Part shown: positions 1 to 10,280 of the stretch, in pieces
How positions within the stretch are numbered: position 1 is the first letter of the stretch
How the letters are laid out: each line of letters starts with the position of its first letter
Source of the DNA: an uncultured archaeon
Lineage (GTDB): Archaea; Halobacteriota; Halobacteria; Halobacteriales; Haloferacaceae
Reading direction: 5' to 3'
NCBI GenBank assembly: GCA_937138675.1
Contig: CAKZPG010000044.1
Location: 1-53,661 of the forward strand
DNA length: 53,661 nt
Position numbers and translations under genes: made by a program
Notes under the pieces: generated by a model
What the model was told of the DNA's origin: nothing
Seen by the model: only the letters and a program-made list of their open reading frames with translations
The model's database searches: none

Positions 1-64
1 GTCAGAGAGGCAGGAAGCCCCACCCTCAGCGAGGCAGTCAAGCCGAGCAGGTGGGGTAGTTCAC
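1..64 (+). mobile_element. Right-end relic of an IS200/IS605 (IS1341-type, tnpB) element, truncated by the window edge
   Basis: Frame 1 reads VREAGSPTLSEAVKPSRWGSS; the GSPTLxE peptide and flanking ccccaccct...aggtggggtagttcac resemble the 3' end of haloarchaeal tnpB genes plus terminal hairpin, from memory. Only the tail is visible. Confidence 0.5.
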
Positions 65-193
65 ACATCCGTCGGTATCGCCTCGATCCGCGTGCCCTCG
101 GGACGACCCGGTTGAAGCCGCGGCTGCGGTGGTGCCAGACGACCCATCTCAACGAGTACCGCGACACGATTCGCGGGTGGCCTGCGAGAGGAC

Positions 194-1312
194 CTACCCC
201 GCGAACGCGCTCTTTATCACCCGATCGTCGTTACGGAGGAAGACCGTTCGGCCGACGAGGGTGACCCGGATCGGTCCGCCCGGACAGACCGTCCACTCGG
301 CGGTCAGACGCCGTTCGCCGTCAACGAAGACCGTGAGCGTCGTCTCTCCCGGCGGGACCCGGAGACTGATCGGTCGGCTCTCGCCCGGCCCGAGCGTCGC
401 CGTGCGCGCGACACCGGGGTCGTCGTCGCTCTGCAGGGCGACACCGACTGTTGTCTCCGTCTGCTTGCTGTTGCTCATCCGCGTGATCCGGGTGTCGGTG
501 GTGTCACACGCCGCCGCAGGGCCGGTCTCCCCGACGACGAAACGCGGGAACCGCTCTTCGGGGACGTACCACCGGTGCTCTACGGTCCGGCCTGCGGTCG
601 CGACAGTGAGGTCGTAGCCCCCGTCACTCCGCGCCACGGGGACAATAGCCTCCACCCCCGCCGGCAGGTCGTAGGTGTAGTCGATGATCTGGCCCTGGTC
701 GCCCGTAACCTGGAGTGAGACGGGAACAGTTCGGTCGCGGTCGTTCCGGAGTGTCACCGCGCCGGCAACCTCGCGGCCAGGGTCAGTTGGGTTCTCGCGG
801 GGCAGCGCGCGGCTCTCGCCGCGTGCTTGGAGCGGTGGGCAGTCGGGGGCGCAGATGCCGATCTGTCGCGTCTCGACCCCCGCGGGCGTCAGCGAGGCGA
901 CCAAGTCCCACTCACCCCACTGCTCGCCGACCACCCAGCCGTGGACGGCGCGTTCGCCCGTTTCGGCCTCGACGATGACGTTGTAGATACCCCGGCGGGA
1001 AACGATCCCTTCGATGTCCCACGACCTGCCTCGTTGGATTGTCTTGCTCTCGGTCATCACCGTCTCTCCCTCGTGTTCGACGACCACGGTGGCGTACGTT
1101 GGTGTGTCGCGCCGGTTCCGAAGCTCGATACCACGCGGCGAGTCGACGTTTGCGGCGGGGTCGGACGCGGTCAGCGGGAGCGAACTCGTGGGTGTCGTCG
1201 TCTGCGAGGGCGTTCCGGTCGCCGGCGTCCGCCCGTCGCCGCCGGTCAGCGCGGAACACCCAGCCAGTGGAGCGAGTGCGGCGAGGAGCGCGCGGCGGTA
1301 CACGGTAATCAC
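194..1312 (-). CDS. Haloarchaeal secreted lipoprotein of unknown function
   Basis: N-terminus MITVYRRALLAALAPLAGCSALTGGDG has a lipobox-like LAGC, followed by a T/P-rich linker. Confidence 0.75.
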   Translation of the reverse strand: MITVYRRALLAALAPLAGCSALTGGDGRTPATGTPSQTTTPTSSLPLTASDPAANVDSPRGIELRNRRDTPTYATVVVEHEGETVMTESKTIQRGRSWDIEGIVSRRGIYNVIVEAETGERAVHGWVVGEQWGEWDLVASLTPAGVETRQIGICAPDCPPLQARGESRALPRENPTDPGREVAGAVTLRNDRDRTVPVSLQVTGDQGQIIDYTYDLPAGVEAIVPVARSDGGYDLTVATAGRTVEHRWYVPEERFPRFVVGETGPAAACDTTDTRITRMSNSKQTETTVGVALQSDDDPGVARTATLGPGESRPISLRVPPGETTLTVFVDGERRLTAEWTVCPGGPIRVTLVGRTVFLRNDDRVIKSAFAG

Positions 1313-1389
1313 GCGTGGTGCCCGAGCTTCTTGAACCCCGTGTCCGGCTGGAACGACACCGCTTTGCCTGCCCGCTCACAGTGCTGTGT

Positions 1390-2460
1390 ATGAGTACACC
1401 GAGCCCTGAAGCAAACGAACGGGGTCGGGGAATGGACACCCACAACGCGGCCATGCGAGAGATCCGCGCCGAGAACGACGCCTCCTACGACCCTCACGAG
1501 CCGACGCGAGTCTGGATCGACGAGGACCGCACGCCAGACGGCGTGCGTGACTCACTCACGATTGTCCTCAACACCGGCGGATGTCGGTGGGCCCGCGCCG
1601 GTGGGTGTACGATGTGTGGCTACGTCGCCGAGTCGGTCGACGGCGGGACTGTCCCACACGAGGCGCTTTTGGACCAGCTGGACGCCGTTCTCACACACGA
1701 ACGCGAGTATCACGACGGCACCTGTGATCTCGTGAAGATCTACACCTCGGGGTCGTTCCTCGACGAGCGGGAGGTGCCCGCTCCCGCTCGCAAGGCCATC
1801 GCCGAGGCGTTTGCCGACCGGGAACGGATCGTTGTTGAGTCCCTACCGGACTTTGTCGCGACCGAGAAACTCGACGACTTTCTCGATCAGGGGCTGGCGA
1901 CGGACGTGGCGGTCGGGTTAGAGACCGCGACCGACCGGGTACGCCGGGACTGTGTGAACAAGTATTTCGACTACGCCGACTTTGAAGCCGCCGCCGAGTC
2001 GGCCCACGACGCCGGCGCCGGGATCAAGGCTTACCTGCTGATGAAGCCGCCATTTCTCACGGAACGAGAGGCCCTCTCCGACATGGTCTCCTCCATCCGC
2101 CGGTGTGCCGACCACGCCCACACCGTCTCGATGAACCCGTGTAACGTCCAGCGCTACACGATGGTCGACGAACTCCACTTCCGTGGGGGCTACCGGCCGC
2201 CGTGGCTCTGGTCGGTCGCGGCGGCACTGGAGCGGACCGCCGACGCCGACGCTCTTGTCGTCTCCGACCCCGTCGGCGCGGGCGGGGACCGCGGCGCGCA
2301 CAACTGCGGGGAGTGTGACGAGCGGGTCGAGACGGCGATAAAGGACTTCGACCTGCGGCAGGACCCGACGGTGTTCTCACAGGTGGAGTGTGACTGTCAC
2401 ACGACGTGGGAGACGGTCCTTGAGGAAGAGACTAGCTTCTGCCAGCCGCTCACCCGGTAA
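1390..2460 (+). CDS. Archaeosine biosynthesis radical SAM protein RaSEA (Elp3-like)
   Basis: NTGGCRWARAGGCTMCGY and GLETATDRVRRDCVNKYFDYADF motifs; ATG at 1390 preferred over upstream ORF start. Confidence 0.85.
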   Translation: MSTPSPEANERGRGMDTHNAAMREIRAENDASYDPHEPTRVWIDEDRTPDGVRDSLTIVLNTGGCRWARAGGCTMCGYVAESVDGGTVPHEALLDQLDAVLTHEREYHDGTCDLVKIYTSGSFLDEREVPAPARKAIAEAFADRERIVVESLPDFVATEKLDDFLDQGLATDVAVGLETATDRVRRDCVNKYFDYADFEAAAESAHDAGAGIKAYLLMKPPFLTEREALSDMVSSIRRCADHAHTVSMNPCNVQRYTMVDELHFRGGYRPPWLWSVAAALERTADADALVVSDPVGAGGDRGAHNCGECDERVETAIKDFDLRQDPTVFSQVECDCHTTWETVLEEETSFCQPLTR

Positions 2461-2619
2461 ATAGGCAGGTTCGTGCTCTCCCGGCGTGTGGTCCCCAGCG
2501 GGTAGCACACACCCACCTCCCGACGGCGCGTGAATTCTTATTCCCGGTCTGCGATGTGAGTCCCTCAGACTCGTGGCTGGCGACGGCCTGCCCGTGCCGG
2601 TGAGTGAGTCGCTGCCCGC

Positions 2620-3291
2620 TCAGGCAAATGCCTGCAGGATCCCGGCACCGTCCGTCGGTCCCAGCTGTGGCAGAGTCGCACGCTCTGGGTGGGGCATCAG
2701 CACTGCAACACTCTCCCGATCGCCGATGAGGCCAGCGACGGCGCCACGGGAGCCGTTGGGGTTCGCCGCGCCAACCGCGCCGTCGGCGTCACAGTAGCGA
2801 AAGAGAATCCGGTTCTCGCCGACGAGGCGGTCGTAAGTTGCGTCGTCCGCCTCGAAGCGCCCCTCACCGTGAGCGATGGGCAGTTTGAGCACCTGTCCCT
2901 CATCGAACGCCTGTGTGAACGGCGTGTCCGCGCGCTCGACTCGAACGTGGGCGCGTTCGCAGTGGAATCGCGCGTCCGCGTTCGTGGTGAACGCGCCAGG
3001 GACAAGGCCGGACTCACAGCCCACCTGTGCGCCGTTACAGACACCGAGTACCGGCACACCCCGGTCGGCGGCGGCACGCACCTCCTCCGTCACGGGTGCA
3101 CGCGCAGCCATCGCGCCGGCGCGGAGGTAGTCACCGTAGGAGAACCCGCCGGGGAGGATGACGCCCGCGACGTCGTCAGGGAGGCCGTCAGCGTGCCAGA
3201 CACGCTCCGCTTCGATACCGAGGTGATCGAGCGCACGCACCGCGTCGCGGTCGCAGTTCGACCCGCCAAACTGAACGACGGCGACGGTCAT
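2620..3291 (-). CDS. purQ: Phosphoribosylformylglycinamidine synthase subunit PurQ
   Basis: MTVAVVQFGGSNCDRDAV..GVCNGAQ class-I glutamine amidotransferase; ATG at 3291. Confidence 0.93.
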   Translation of the reverse strand: MTVAVVQFGGSNCDRDAVRALDHLGIEAERVWHADGLPDDVAGVILPGGFSYGDYLRAGAMAARAPVTEEVRAAADRGVPVLGVCNGAQVGCESGLVPGAFTTNADARFHCERAHVRVERADTPFTQAFDEGQVLKLPIAHGEGRFEADDATYDRLVGENRILFRYCDADGAVGAANPNGSRGAVAGLIGDRESVAVLMPHPERATLPQLGPTDGAGILQAFA

Positions 3292-3307
3292 CGTGTCGAC
3301 CCCGCGC

Positions 3308-3559
3308 TCATCGCTCCGCGACCTCGACGTTGTAGTCGTGGATCGTCGGGTTCGCGAGCAGGCGTTCGGCCATCTCGTTAGCACGCTCGCGGGCCTCCAC
3401 CCTGTTCTCGGCCGAGAGGTCGACCTCGAAGCGGTCGGCGGAGCGAAGCCCCTCGAGTTCGAACCCGAGTCGCTCCAGCGCGTGGTGCGTGGTGTCGGCC
3501 TCGGGGTCGAGCACCCCATTCTTTAGCCGGACCGTCACCGTTGCGGTGTACGTCGTCAC
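3308..3559 (-). CDS. purS: Phosphoribosylformylglycinamidine synthase subunit PurS
   Basis: VRLKNGVLDPEADTTHHALERLGF..; directly upstream of purQ. Confidence 0.93.
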   Translation of the reverse strand: MTTYTATVTVRLKNGVLDPEADTTHHALERLGFELEGLRSADRFEVDLSAENRVEARERANEMAERLLANPTIHDYNVEVAER

Positions 3560-3698
3560 AGTCGGCGCTCCATCGCCGCGGAAGAAATCGGTTTCGACGC
3601 GGGCGCGTGAGAGTGTGGCTCCGGCCGCCTTCGAACGGAAGGCCCTTGAGCGCCGACTCCCGACCGCCTCCGATGACTATGCAGAGGTCTACGCCGAG

Positions 3699-4673
3699 AT
3701 GACACGGGAGTACGCAGAGATCACGGTGATCGGCGAGGACAAGACCGGAATCGTCGCTGGCGTGACGGGGGCGCTGTTCGAACGCGGCGTGAACGTTGAG
3801 GATATCGACCAGAACGTTCGCGAGGGAATCTTTCGAATGACACTCCACGCTGATCTCTCGGAGATGGTCTGCCGGCGCGAGACCCTCCGTGAGGCGCTTG
3901 CGGATGTAAGCGAGGAGCACGATGTCGAGGTGACGGTTCGGTTCTCCGAAGACCGCGACCGCGACCGGATCGCCGTCCTCGTCACGAAGGAGACCCACTG
4001 TCTCGAGAAGCTGTTTGCCGCCCGCGACGACGGGCAGTTGAACGCTGAGATAACCGTTGTCATCGGCAACCACGACGACCTCGAACCGCTCGCGGCCACT
4101 CACGACGTCCCGTTCTACGACGTCGGCGACGAGACGGGCGTTCCCGACGAGGACCGCATCCTTGAGCTTCTGGAGGAGTACCGGGCCGACCTCGTCGTGC
4201 TCGCGCGCTACATGCGCATCCTCTCACCGGACGTCGTCTTCCGGTACGAGGACCGAATCATCAACATTCATCCCTCACTTCTCCCGGCCTTTCCTGGCGC
4301 CGCTGCATACCGGCAGGCCAGGGAGGGCGGCGTTCGGATCGCAGGCGTCACTGCACATTACGTCACCACAGATCTCGACCAGGGGCCGATCATCACCCAG
4401 CGGGCATTCAACGTCCCCGACGGCGCGAGCGTCGAGGAGATGCGCATCCGAGGCCAGCCACTCGAGGCGGAAGCGCTTGTTGAGGCTGTCCGCCTCCATC
4501 TCGACGACACCGTCACTACACATTGGGGCCGAACGGAACTCCGCGACGCCGCCGACGAGGACGGCTATCAGCTCGGACTCCCGGATGACGTCGGCGATAT
4601 CCGCCCGGCGGAGCCGCGCAACCGGGATATTTCGGCCACCGGAACATCACCGCCGAACGACGGCGCCGGCTAG
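3699..4673 (+). CDS. purU: Formyltetrahydrofolate deformylase (ACT + formyltransferase domains)
   Basis: MTREYAEITVIGEDKTGIVAGVTGALFERGVNVEDIDQ.. and NIHPSLLPAFPGAAAYRQAREGGV..TAHYVTTDLDQGPII. Confidence 0.88.
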   Translation: MTREYAEITVIGEDKTGIVAGVTGALFERGVNVEDIDQNVREGIFRMTLHADLSEMVCRRETLREALADVSEEHDVEVTVRFSEDRDRDRIAVLVTKETHCLEKLFAARDDGQLNAEITVVIGNHDDLEPLAATHDVPFYDVGDETGVPDEDRILELLEEYRADLVVLARYMRILSPDVVFRYEDRIINIHPSLLPAFPGAAAYRQAREGGVRIAGVTAHYVTTDLDQGPIITQRAFNVPDGASVEEMRIRGQPLEAEALVEAVRLHLDDTVTTHWGRTELRDAADEDGYQLGLPDDVGDIRPAEPRNRDISATGTSPPNDGAG

Positions 4674-5686
4674 AGGCTCGCGGCCACGTCGACGGCCGTC
4701 TCGAGTGGTGGCCCGCCGAACCAGGTCTCCTCAGTGTAGGCATCGACACCGGCGGTATAGAGGTCACTCGCGGCCGCTATCACTTCGTCTGGAAGCGGGT
4801 CGGGCGAGCGGTCGCAGCGTGCGCGCCAGTCCGTCTCGCCCGCCGCCAGCGCCGCTTTCTTCGCCGCCTTCACTGCCGCCACCCACTCTGACTGGTGTCT
4901 GCGGTGGTACTGGCGTAGCAGCTCCTTCGAGATTGGCTGGCCGCGGTAGGTGTAGCGGTTCTCGTCGAACGTCCCGGCTACGTCGGCGACCCGGAGGGCG
5001 CCGTCGTCGTACAGCACTTCTATCTTCCCGTCGAGGTGGGTCAGGTTCGCATCCGCGGCCCGGTCGGTCAAGATGTAGTTGACTGCGCCCGCGAGCTGTT
5101 CGATCAGGTCGAGGTCGGCCTGCCCCGCTATCTTGCTCGCCTCCTCTCGGTCGAGATAGCGGTCCTGCGCCTCGAACTTCGTCGAGAATTCAACCAGCGG
5201 GTCGGGTAGGTCGGCGGTGCCCTCGGGCCACGACTCTCGGTCGAGGCCGGCCTCGCGCGGCGTGTAGCGGTCTCGAAGGCTCGACGTCGGCGGAACTGCG
5301 TTGCGAAAGACGACCTCGAGCGGGACAACGTAGCCGTCACCCGCCGCGGCGTGGTAGGCAGCATAGTCGTAGCCTGCCCCGTCGTGCGGGAGTTCCGGCC
5401 GCCGAGCGGCGGCGACGGCCATCTCCACCGGTGGCGTGTCTACCTCAACCAGCGACCGGGCCTCGCCGTCCACGACTACCCCGCGGTAGTGGGTCGGCAC
5501 TTCGTTGAGCTCGAGAAGGGTGAAATTGAACGCGCCCATCGTACAGAGCGCGGCGCCCTTGCTCGGCACCGTGTCGGGCATCTCGCCCCAGTCGAAGACG
5601 GAGTACGCGTCAGTGAACCGGAACCGGCCCCGCCCAAGCCCATCTTCCGGCTTCTCGTCGACGATGACTTCCTTGACGCTTGGCAT
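4670..5686 (-). CDS. purC: Phosphoribosylaminoimidazolesuccinocarboxamide synthase
   Basis: MPSVKEVIVDEKPEDGLGRGRFRFTDAYSVFDWGEMPD; SAICAR synthetase-like. Confidence 0.9.
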   Translation of the reverse strand: MPSVKEVIVDEKPEDGLGRGRFRFTDAYSVFDWGEMPDTVPSKGAALCTMGAFNFTLLELNEVPTHYRGVVVDGEARSLVEVDTPPVEMAVAAARRPELPHDGAGYDYAAYHAAAGDGYVVPLEVVFRNAVPPTSSLRDRYTPREAGLDRESWPEGTADLPDPLVEFSTKFEAQDRYLDREEASKIAGQADLDLIEQLAGAVNYILTDRAADANLTHLDGKIEVLYDDGALRVADVAGTFDENRYTYRGQPISKELLRQYHRRHQSEWVAAVKAAKKAALAAGETDWRARCDRSPDPLPDEVIAAASDLYTAGVDAYTEETWFGGPPLETAVDVAASL

Positions 5687-5747
5687 ATGAGGTACCCGCG
5701 TGCGCCCGATAAGAATCGTGCGGCTTGTGGGCGTGCGGCCGTTCGCC

Positions 5748-6422
5748 CTACCTCCCCGTATGGTCTCGTGCTGCGACCCGTGCCGGCGCAGCGTCTCCGT
5801 CGCCTACCGGCAAGGGGAGCGCCGCGACGTCAACTCGCGCGCCCGTGTCCGTCGCCACCCGCCCAACATTCGTCAGGTTCTCCGCGATCAGCACGTCGGC
5901 GCCCAGCAGCGCCGTGTGGACCGGAAACGCCTCAGGGTTGCCCGGATCCGGGTCGTCGGCCAGCGCCGCGGGGTTCTCCGGCGTCGGCGCGTCTAGTCCC
6001 AGCCACGACACCTCCGCGTCCGCCACCGCCTCCGCGGCGCCCGGCGTCAGGTACGGGTGGTCCTCGTACCTGCCTGACCCAACGTGTTCGTCCCAGCCAG
6101 TGTGGACAAGGAGGGCATCGCCCGGCGCGAGGTCGGCGAGGACAGCCTCCAGCTCGGTCGCCTCGATCGGGTCACGCGCGCCGACCGCTGGCGACCACGC
6201 GATCGCCTTCCCGAGAAAACGGTCTGGCGGGTAGATATCGATGCCTGCCCCGTCGGGGAAGCGGTGACGCGGCGCCTCGACGTGGGTGCCGGCGTGGGTA
6301 GCGATCACGAGTTCGGAGGCCGCGAGCAAGGGCTCTTCGAGGCTTGCAACTCGTGGGGCGTCGAGAAAGGGGAGCCGCGGCGTGTCTGCGTCGATTCGGT
6401 GGGTGAGATCGTGCCACTCCAT
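5748..6422 (-). CDS. Cyclase family protein (KynB/arylformamidase-like)
   Basis: MEWHDLTHRIDADTPRLP.. THAGTHVEAPRHRFPDG; ATG at 6422. Confidence 0.85.
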   Translation of the reverse strand: MEWHDLTHRIDADTPRLPFLDAPRVASLEEPLLAASELVIATHAGTHVEAPRHRFPDGAGIDIYPPDRFLGKAIAWSPAVGARDPIEATELEAVLADLAPGDALLVHTGWDEHVGSGRYEDHPYLTPGAAEAVADAEVSWLGLDAPTPENPAALADDPDPGNPEAFPVHTALLGADVLIAENLTNVGRVATDTGARVDVAALPLPVGDGDAAPARVAARDHTGR

Positions 6423-6512
6423 ACCACTCCGCGGAACCTCTGGCCGGGTAGCAGTTTCCCCTGCGTTCGCCGGGGGCGCGGGACTTTTTACTACCGGCGC
6501 CCGCGAGCGGGT

Positions 6513-7856
6513 ATGAGTGAGCCGGGTGCGCCGTCGTTCGACTGGGAACACGAGGTCGAGACCGACCAGTCGTTCGAGAATGCACTCTCAAAGGCCCGCG
6601 CGGGCGACCGTCTCGACGTCGACGACGCGACGGAACTCCTCGCGACCGGGACCGACCGCGCGGGACTCGACCGCGAGCGGACCGAGGCCGTCTTGCAGGC
6701 CGCCGACCAGCGCCGGCGTGAGGTCGTCGGCGACGAGGTGACGTTCATCGCGAACGTCAACAACAACGTCACGACTGCCTGTAACACCGGCTGCCTGTTC
6801 TGTAATTTCAAGGACGCCGCCTCGCGATTCGAGGGCGACGACCCCGAGGCCGGGTATACTCGCACGCCCGCGGAGTCCCGCGAGGTTGTCCGTGACGCCG
6901 TTCGACGCGGCGTCTACGAGGTTTGCTCGGTCTCCGGTCTCCATCCGGCTCTCGCACTCGACGCGGACCACCGCGAGGCGCTGGCGGGTCGTGAGGGTGT
7001 GAACTACCGTCCACCGGAAGTCTACGGCACCGACCCCGGCACCTATATCGAACAGCTTCGAGCGATGGCGGTCGACGGTGTTCACGTCCATTCGATGACG
7101 CCCGAGGAGGCCGAACACGCCCTGCGTGGTACAGACCGCACCTACCGCGAGACATACACGCGCCTTCGCGAGGCCGGCCTCGACAGTGCCCCTGGCACCG
7201 CTGCCGAGATCCTCGTCGACGAGGTGCGCGAAGCCATCTGCCCGGGCAAGATAGACTCCGCGGAGTGGGTCCAGGCGATGGAGGGCGCCGCAGCCGCAGG
7301 TCTCGACCTCACGGCGACGATCATGTACGGCCACGTCGAGAACATCCGTCACCGCGCGCTCCACCTCGATGTCGTGCGAGACCTGCAGGACCGGACGGGC
7401 GCTATCACCGAGTTCGTTCCCCTCTCATTTGTTCACCCGAACACGCCGCTGTACGAGCAGGGGTTGGTCGATGGCGGGCCGAGCCCCGCCGAGGACGCCC
7501 TGATGATCGCGGTCTCGCGACTTTTCCTCGACAACGTCGACCACCTCCAGTCGTCGTGGGTGAAGTTCGGCGACGAGCGCGCGCTCCAACTGCTCTCCTG
7601 TGGCGCCGACGACCTGATGGGCACTATCCTCTCCGAGGAGATAACCACCCGCGCGGGCGGCACGCACGGCGAGTTTCGCTCGTTTGACGACTACGCGCGG
7701 ATGATCCGGGCGATAGGCCGCGAGCCGGTCGAGCGCTCCACTGACTACCGTCAGCGCCGGCCGCTACCAGAGGACGGCCCGTACGGGCCACGGCTCGGCC
7801 CGCGGGCCGACGGGACGCCGATACTCGACGAACCCTCGCTGCCGGCGGACGACTGA
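6513..7856 (+). CDS. cofH: FO synthase subunit 2, radical SAM (CofH)
   Basis: TACNTGCLFCNFKD radical-SAM cluster, CSVSGLHPAL.. ; ATG at 6513. Confidence 0.92.
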   Translation: MSEPGAPSFDWEHEVETDQSFENALSKARAGDRLDVDDATELLATGTDRAGLDRERTEAVLQAADQRRREVVGDEVTFIANVNNNVTTACNTGCLFCNFKDAASRFEGDDPEAGYTRTPAESREVVRDAVRRGVYEVCSVSGLHPALALDADHREALAGREGVNYRPPEVYGTDPGTYIEQLRAMAVDGVHVHSMTPEEAEHALRGTDRTYRETYTRLREAGLDSAPGTAAEILVDEVREAICPGKIDSAEWVQAMEGAAAAGLDLTATIMYGHVENIRHRALHLDVVRDLQDRTGAITEFVPLSFVHPNTPLYEQGLVDGGPSPAEDALMIAVSRLFLDNVDHLQSSWVKFGDERALQLLSCGADDLMGTILSEEITTRAGGTHGEFRSFDDYARMIRAIGREPVERSTDYRQRRPLPEDGPYGPRLGPRADGTPILDEPSLPADD

Positions 7857-7863
7857 GCCGCCT

Positions 7864-8421
7864 ATGATGGTGTTCACCCACGTCGCCGCGGGGCTGGTTA
7901 TCGCCTCAGTCGTGGCGCTTTCTGCCCCCGGCTTCGCCGTCCCAGCGCTTGTGGGCGCCGTTGTCGGCGGTGTCGCCCCCGACCTCGACCTGTTCGCCGG
8001 CACCCACCGTCGGACACTCCACTTTCCCGACCTGTACTGGCTGCCCGCCGTCGGGTTCGGTGCCATAGCCGTCGGTCGGCCCACTCCGGTCGCCGTCGCG
8101 GCTGCCGTCGCAGCGCTCACGGCAGCGGTCCACTCCGTCTCGGACTGGTTCGGCGGCGGCACGGAGCTTCGACCGTGGGAGCGTACCTCACCCCACGGCG
8201 TCTACGTCCACCTGACCGGCCGGTGGCTTGCGCCGCGACACTGGGTGCGCTACGACGGCGCGCCGGAGGACCTACTGGTCGCGTCGGTCCTCTCGATTCC
8301 CGCGCTTGTCGTCTACGACCCACCGGTCTCTACGCTCGTCGTCCTGATGCTCATCGTCGCGGCGAGCTACGTGGCGATCCGCAGGCGACTCCCCGAGCTC
8401 AAGGAGCGATCCCGCCCTTAG
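7864..8421 (+). CDS. YdjM/DUF457-like membrane metal-dependent hydrolase family protein
   Basis: MMVFTHVAAGLVIASVVALSAPGFAVPALVGAVVGGVAPDLDLF.. HSVSDWFGGG. Confidence 0.75.
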   Translation: MMVFTHVAAGLVIASVVALSAPGFAVPALVGAVVGGVAPDLDLFAGTHRRTLHFPDLYWLPAVGFGAIAVGRPTPVAVAAAVAALTAAVHSVSDWFGGGTELRPWERTSPHGVYVHLTGRWLAPRHWVRYDGAPEDLLVASVLSIPALVVYDPPVSTLVVLMLIVAASYVAIRRRLPELKERSRP

Positions 8422-9587
8422 TCGCCGGCCTGTGCCGCGTCTGCCGTCGGGTCGAGTGGCGCATCTCGGCGCGCGACCGCGCGGAACCGCCGCCCGTGGA
8501 CGTCACCTGCGTCGAGCGCTACCAGCGCGCGGTCGCCGACCCACCCGTCGTTGACCGCGGGGTCGACCCCTCGGCGGCGGTGACGGGCAGGCAGGAACCG
8601 GTCGTAGACAGGCAGGCGCTCGTGGAGAGGGATGCCCGCGTCCGCGGCGAGGGCGACGAGGTCGTCGATGCCCGGCCACGCGTAGCCCGGGTTGACATGA
8701 TCGACAGTCACGGGCGAGACCCCCCCGAGGTCGTCTATCCCGCAGTCGAGCAGGTCGCGAGCCGGCGAGAGGTTCGGCGGAACCTGGACGGACACCTCCG
8801 ACGGGAGCGCCGCGCGCGCCATCGCCACCGTCTGGCGCATCGTCGCGAGGTCGGGCCGGGCGAAATCGGACCGCTCGTTCGGCGTGACGTTCTGGACGAT
8901 AACCTCTTGAATGTGGTTGTACTCGCGATGGAGCGCCGCGATCGCCAGCAGGCTCTCCGCGCGGTCCCGAGCTGTCTCGCCGATGCCAACGAGGATACCC
9001 GTTGTGAACGGGACGCCTACCTCGCCCGCGGTCCGGATTGTTGCGAGGCGTTCTGCGGGCTCTTTTTTCCGCCTGCCAGCGTGCGCGTCAACGTCGGCGG
9101 TTGTCTCCAGCATCGTCCCCATCGACGCCGAGACGGGCGCGAGTCGGTCGACCGTCTCACGGTCCATATCGCCTGCGTTGACGTGCGGGAGTAGGCCCTC
9201 GCTGAGCGCAGCCTCACAGGCCTGACGGAGATAGCCGTAGATCGAGTCGTGGCCGTGGTCGGCAAGCTCTCGGTTGATCCCGGTGTATCGCTCGTCCGGG
9301 TCGTCGCCGAGAGTAAACAGTGCCTCCGTACAGCCTGCGTCGGCGCCGCGCTGGACCGTTTCGCGCACCTCCGCAGGGCTCATCAGCGTGGCCTCCCCGG
9401 GGACGTCGTAGAACGTGCAGTAGGTACAGGTGTAGCGGCAGGCAGTCGTGAGCGGGAGAAAGACGTTTCGCGAGAACGTGAGACTCTCTGCGCTCGCGAC
9501 GTCTGCCGGCCCGACCCGTAGCAGTCGCTCGACGGCGTCGTCGTCGACCCTGACCGGATCTCGTCCGGCGACTGCGAACCGCGCCAT
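8418..9587 (-). CDS. cofG: FO synthase subunit 1, radical SAM (CofG)
   Basis: TTACRYTCTYCTFYD, EALFTLGDDPDERY; ATG at 9587. Confidence 0.92.
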   Translation of the reverse strand: MARFAVAGRDPVRVDDDAVERLLRVGPADVASAESLTFSRNVFLPLTTACRYTCTYCTFYDVPGEATLMSPAEVRETVQRGADAGCTEALFTLGDDPDERYTGINRELADHGHDSIYGYLRQACEAALSEGLLPHVNAGDMDRETVDRLAPVSASMGTMLETTADVDAHAGRRKKEPAERLATIRTAGEVGVPFTTGILVGIGETARDRAESLLAIAALHREYNHIQEVIVQNVTPNERSDFARPDLATMRQTVAMARAALPSEVSVQVPPNLSPARDLLDCGIDDLGGVSPVTVDHVNPGYAWPGIDDLVALAADAGIPLHERLPVYDRFLPARHRRRGVDPAVNDGWVGDRALVALDAGDVHGRRFRAVARRDAPLDPTADAAQAGD

Positions 9588-9628
9588 CGACGGGCGGAAG
9601 GGGGCCGGGGGTAAAAACGTCGCGTCCG

Positions 9629-10276
9629 CTACTCGTCGCGGACAACAGTCGCTCGCCCGTCGGTGATCTCGAGCGCGACTCCGGCGTCCGCGAGCCACCG
9701 GCCAGCGCGCGTCTGGTCGCCGTGAACGAGGATCTCCACGAGGTCTGCCGGCTCGTCGATGTCTGTCGCCAGCCGTCGGGTGTCCAGCTCGACCACCCCG
9801 GCGCCGACAGCCTGCGCGCCCTCCTGGTGATCGCGGTAGGAGACGCCGTGATAGTCGACCCTGAAGGCACCGTGGCGGGCGACAAAGGCGTTCGTCCCGC
9901 CGCCACGGCCCGCCGCGAGGACCACGTCGTCCGCACCGCCAGCGCCGAGCAGTCGCACTACCGTTGCAGGCGTGATGAGGGGGAGGTCGGCGGTCAGAAC
10001 CGCCACCGGTTCGTCGAAATCGGCGAGAACGGCGTTCACAGCGGGCGTGAGCGGCCGGTCGTCGACATCCACAGTCAGGTCAACGTCGACCCCCGCTAGC
10101 GCCGAGTCAATCGGTTCGGTCGCCAGCACGCTGATTTCGTGACTGTGGTCGGCGTTGTCGACCGCAGTAAGAACGTCCCGGAGCATCGCGGCCGCGAAGG
10201 CACCCCGTTCGCCTGGGCCAAGAACCGGGGCGAGCCGTGTTTTCGGCTCTGTCGCGTCGTACGGGACGAGGATCAC
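9629..10276 (-). CDS. cofC: 2-phospho-L-lactate guanylyltransferase
   Basis: MILVPYDATEPKTRLAPVLGPGERGAFAAAMLRDVL..; next to cofG. Confidence 0.9.
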   Translation of the reverse strand: MILVPYDATEPKTRLAPVLGPGERGAFAAAMLRDVLTAVDNADHSHEISVLATEPIDSALAGVDVDLTVDVDDRPLTPAVNAVLADFDEPVAVLTADLPLITPATVVRLLGAGGADDVVLAAGRGGGTNAFVARHGAFRVDYHGVSYRDHQEGAQAVGAGVVELDTRRLATDIDEPADLVEILVHGDQTRAGRWLADAGVALEITDGRATVVRDE

Positions 10277-10280
10277 AGAG

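Noticed and set aside
129-617. 162-aa + strand ORF antisense to the lipoprotein gene (and many similar Arg/Ser/Pro-rich ORFs throughout)
   Set aside because: High-GC shadow ORFs: basic, Arg/Ser-rich composition is opposite to acidic haloarchaeal proteins, and they overlap well-supported genes.
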